Shown here: in pieces, positions 61,909 to 64,000 of the stretch
How positions within the stretch are numbered: the first letter of the stretch is position 1
Layout of the letters: every line of letters begins with the position of its first letter
Source: Kistimonas sp964291485
GTDB taxonomy: Bacteria; Pseudomonadota; Gammaproteobacteria; Pseudomonadales; Endozoicomonadaceae
Length of the DNA stretch: 64,000 nt
Direction of reading: 5' to 3'
NCBI GenBank assembly: GCA_964291485.2
Contig: OZ220224.1
Location: forward strand, 2,604,001 to 2,668,000
The notes under the pieces: generated by a model
What the model was told of the DNA's origin: nothing
What the model saw: the letters and a program-made list of their open reading frames with translations, nothing else
The model's database searches: none
Translations under genes and position numbers: made by a program

Positions 61909-63072
61909 ATGGACGATGCACCACAGATTCAATGGATCGCTGATAACGAAAGCCTCGCAAAGGCCTGCCAGCAGTGGCAGGATGTCTCCTACCTGGGGCT
62001 AGATACCGAATTTATTCGCACAAGTACTTTCTACCCGATTCCCGGCCTTATTCAGGCGGGACATGACAACCAGGTCATGCTGATTGACCCCCAGGCCATC
62101 ACTGACTGGACGCCATTCCGTGCCATTCTCGAAAACACCGATATCATCAAGGTGATGCATGCGGCCGGCGAAGATCTGGAAGTATTTCAGCGCCTGTTGG
62201 GCACCCTGCCCGACCCGGTATTTGATACGCAACTGGCAGTCTCTTTCCTGGGCACAGACCACTGTATGGGGTATCAGCGACTGGTCGAACGTTTCCTGGG
62301 GGTCGAGCTTGCGAAAGATGAAACCCGTTCTGACTGGCTGGCACGCCCGCTCAGTGACAACCAGATTCGCTATGCCGCATTGGATGTTTACTACCTGAAT
62401 CAACTCTATCCGATTCTGACTTCACAACTGACAGACAAACAGCGACTGGACTGGCATCGTGAAGACTGTGACAACATGATTCGTAACGCCCGGCATGAGC
62501 CGGACCCCGGTGAAGCCTGGCGGGATGCCAAACTCGCCTGGAAGCTATATCCCCGCCAGCTGGCGGTATTACGCGCCCTTTGCCAGTTCAGGGAAAAGAC
62601 CGCCAGGCAACTGGATGTTCCCCGTAACAAGGTGATCCACGCGGCTAGCCTCTGGCCATTGGCCCGTTATCAGCCCGACAGCCTCGACAAGCTCAAGCGT
62701 ATTGAGCGAATGACGCCAGCGATTCTGCGGGTGCACGGCCAGTCGATCCTGGCGCATATTCGCGAAGCACTGAAAGTGCCTGAATCCGAATGGCCTGAAC
62801 GTCTCCCGGCACCGCTCCCGAAGCGCGCAAAGCCCTGGGTTGAAGCCATCCGCAACTACTGCCATACAACCTCAGAAGCCCTGCAGATCGCCCGCGAACT
62901 GATCCCCGTGAAACTCCTGGCCAACACGCTGGTCAGACAGTATCTCGATACGGGGGAATTTATCGCTTCCCCCACATTGCTGAATGCCCAGGGAAACTGG
63001 CGTCGTGAAACGATTCTGGATAACCTCATCGTCCATTTGAATAGCATGCAGCAACAGTCAGAGGAGTCATGA
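61909..63072 (+). CDS. rnd: Ribonuclease D
   Basis: 387 residues. DEDD exonuclease domain with LGLDTEFIR (first Asp-Glu) near 27, HAAGEDLEVF (Asp) near 83, and the final Y-x3-D in IRYAALDVYYL near 155. Two HRDC domains follow (about 210-290 and 310-370). It trims the 3' ends of tRNA precursors. The ribosome site is weak. It opens a run rnd-ycgL-ycgN. Confidence 0.96.
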   Translation: MDDAPQIQWIADNESLAKACQQWQDVSYLGLDTEFIRTSTFYPIPGLIQAGHDNQVMLIDPQAITDWTPFRAILENTDIIKVMHAAGEDLEVFQRLLGTLPDPVFDTQLAVSFLGTDHCMGYQRLVERFLGVELAKDETRSDWLARPLSDNQIRYAALDVYYLNQLYPILTSQLTDKQRLDWHREDCDNMIRNARHEPDPGEAWRDAKLAWKLYPRQLAVLRALCQFREKTARQLDVPRNKVIHAASLWPLARYQPDSLDKLKRIERMTPAILRVHGQSILAHIREALKVPESEWPERLPAPLPKRAKPWVEAIRNYCHTTSEALQIARELIPVKLLANTLVRQYLDTGEFIASPTLLNAQGNWRRETILDNLIVHLNSMQQQSEES

Positions 63073-63073
63073 C

Positions 63074-63367
63074 GTGAAACTGCTGGTATCCATCTACAAG
63101 AGCCCGGTCAAAGAAGAAATGTACCTTTACGTGGAAAAACGGAAAGGGCTGGAGGCGGCCCCGGAGACACTGCTGAAAGTATTCGGAAAACCGGTACCCG
63201 TCATGGACATGTTACTGACACCTGAACGGAAACTGGCACGGGAAGAAACAGCCAGGGTCATGGATAATATCCAGACACAAGGCTACCACCTGCAGATGCC
63301 CCCTGCCCGCGAGGATTACCTGCAGACCCTGCCGGAAGAATTTCTGAGTTTTAATGATCCTGTTTGA
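63074..63367 (+). CDS. ycgL: YcgL-family protein
   Basis: 97 residues, matching YcgL from MKLLVSIYKSP...EMYLYVEKR and a GKP near 40 with MDMLLTPERKLA. It starts with GTG one base after the rnd stop; AGGAG lies seven bases upstream, so translation coupling to rnd is likely. Function unknown; the fold is small alpha/beta. Confidence 0.93.
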   Translation: MKLLVSIYKSPVKEEMYLYVEKRKGLEAAPETLLKVFGKPVPVMDMLLTPERKLAREETARVMDNIQTQGYHLQMPPAREDYLQTLPEEFLSFNDPV

Positions 63368-63368
63368 T

Positions 63369-63830
63369 ATGAGCAATACACCTGCATCGCAGACTGACGC
63401 CTTCTGGCGCACAGTTCGCCTGGAAGACATGAGCAAAACCCAGTGGGAGTCACTCTGTGATGGCTGTGGCCGGTGCTGTCTCCAGAAACTGGAAGACGAA
63501 GACACCGGTGAAGTTTGCTACACCGCGTTATCCTGCCGGCACCTTGATACCGACTCCTGTCGCTGCAGGGTTTACCCGCAACGGGCAACGGTCGCCCCAG
63601 AGTGCATTCACCTGACCGTCAATGACATTCCGGAATTCCATTGGTTGCCCAGCACCTGCGCCTACCGACTGGTGTCGGAAGGCAAGGATCTCCCGGAATG
63701 GCACCCGTTGGTATCAGGCACCCCTGAGACCGTGCATCTCGCAGGCATTTCCGTCCAGCAACGGGTCATGAGCGAAGACCGGGTACCCGAAGAAGACTGG
63801 GAAGAGCACATCATCCACTGGATTGACTGA
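63369..63830 (+). CDS. ycgN: YcgN-family cysteine cluster protein (UPF0260)
   Basis: 153 residues. The N-terminal LCDGCGRCCLQKL (C-x2-C-x2-C-C), then YTALSCRHLD and CRCRVYPQR with further Cys, form the cysteine cluster of the YkgJ/YcgN type, probably binding zinc or an iron-sulfur cluster. It ends WEEHIIHWID. An ATG at 63354 overlapping ycgL is also in frame; neither has a strong ribosome site. Last gene of the rnd group. Confidence 0.92.
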   Translation: MSNTPASQTDAFWRTVRLEDMSKTQWESLCDGCGRCCLQKLEDEDTGEVCYTALSCRHLDTDSCRCRVYPQRATVAPECIHLTVNDIPEFHWLPSTCAYRLVSEGKDLPEWHPLVSGTPETVHLAGISVQQRVMSEDRVPEEDWEEHIIHWID

Positions 63831-63862
63831 CGAAACAGAAAAACGTTTCTGTCAGCGTCTGC

Positions 63863-64000
63863 TTATCCTTCAGTCCATGCCGAGACGTAATCCGAAACAG
63901 CTAATTTTGGCTGTTTTTTCCGGACGCCGTCCGGTGTGCCCAGGTACATGAAACCGTACAGTTTTTCATCGTCCGTCAGACCAAGCCCCTCTTCAACCAG
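63863..64000 (-). CDS. Nitroreductase family protein (YdjA-like), C-terminal part
   Basis: The last 45 codons of a minus-strand gene that extends past the right edge. The segment LTDDEKLYGFMYLGTP near the end is typical of nitroreductases of the YdjA kind, which use FMN and NAD(P)H. Only the C-terminus can be read, so assignment is moderate. Confidence 0.7.
   Translation of the reverse strand: MVEEGLGLTDDEKLYGFMYLGTPDGVRKKQPKLAVSDYVSAWTEG
63895..63919 (+). terminator. Possible plus-strand terminator inside the nitroreductase coding end
   Basis: AAACAGC and GCTGTTT arms (63895-63901, 63910-63916) with an 8-base loop, then a T-run. It could end the rnd-ycgL-ycgN transcript about 65 bases past ycgN, using sequence that also encodes the convergent protein. 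The stem is short. Confidence 0.45.

Noticed and set aside
63835..63852. Small palindrome after ycgN as a terminator
   Set aside because: Seven-base stem, but it is not followed by a T-run on either strand.
1..64000. CRISPR arrays, insertion sequences, prophage or integrated elements
   Set aside because: No regularly spaced repeats, transposase, integrase or phage genes were seen; the tRNA pair has no adjacent integrase or duplicated 3' end.

Overview
The window looks like a chromosomal segment of a gammaproteobacterium close to the Pseudomonas/Oceanospirillum group. Evidence is the xcp-like type II secretion locus, with gspCD divergent from gspE-M; the uninterrupted sdhCDAB-sucAB-lpd-sucCD block divergent from gltA; the nirB-nirD-FAD protein-nasA nitrate cluster with a linked phosphatase-kinase gene; and a block of small conserved genes (pepN, DUF2797, DUF1315, rhomboid, phosphoesterase, nadK) that I remember as syntenic in Pseudomonas. 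No species can be named from this sequence. I see no insertion sequence, phage, integrase or CRISPR array, and gene density is high.

Layout: 1-6.6 kb (minus strand) is an envelope module: a DUF1302 outer-membrane barrel, a DUF1329 periplasmic protein, a YCF48/BNR propeller and an MMPL/RND transporter that runs off the left edge. 7.0-13.8 kb (minus) holds pepN, DUF2797, DUF1315, a rhomboid protease, a metallophosphoesterase and nadK. 13.9-21.6 kb mixes DUF1853, a PLP enzyme, catalase, fadH with a divergent AraC-type regulator, and fklB. 21.7-22.0 kb carries tRNA-Asp and tRNA-Val. 22.0-32.8 kb is the type II secretion system. 32.8-35.0 kb has a UbiA/MenA-like prenyltransferase and alanine dehydrogenase. 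35.1-48.4 kb encodes most of the TCA cycle from citrate synthase to succinyl-CoA ligase. 48.5-50.3 kb has TerC, a SCO1-like protein and a small cysteine-rich protein. 50.3-60.8 kb is assimilatory nitrate and nitrite reduction, with a nitrate transporter and a PP2C-kinase fusion. 60.9-64.0 kb has a VanX-like dipeptidase, YecH, RNase D, YcgL, YcgN and the end of a nitroreductase.

How genes work together: gltA, sdh and suc form a near-complete oxidative TCA block with two divergent sigma70-type promoters. The nas cluster imports nitrate (MFS carrier), reduces it to nitrite (NasA plus its FAD partner) and then to ammonium (NirBD). A good sigma54 -24/-12 element upstream of nirB suggests nitrogen (NtrC) control. 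The type II genes encode the secretin, inner platform, ATPase and five pseudopilins; the prepilin peptidase is not in the window.

The best candidate for a poorly described system is the DUF1302-DUF1329-YCF48-MMPL module, which looks like a trans-envelope handling system for a hydrophobic compound. The second is the PP2C-kinase fusion behind an apparent intrinsic terminator in the nitrate cluster. All function calls come from reading the sequence and remembered family knowledge; no search was run.
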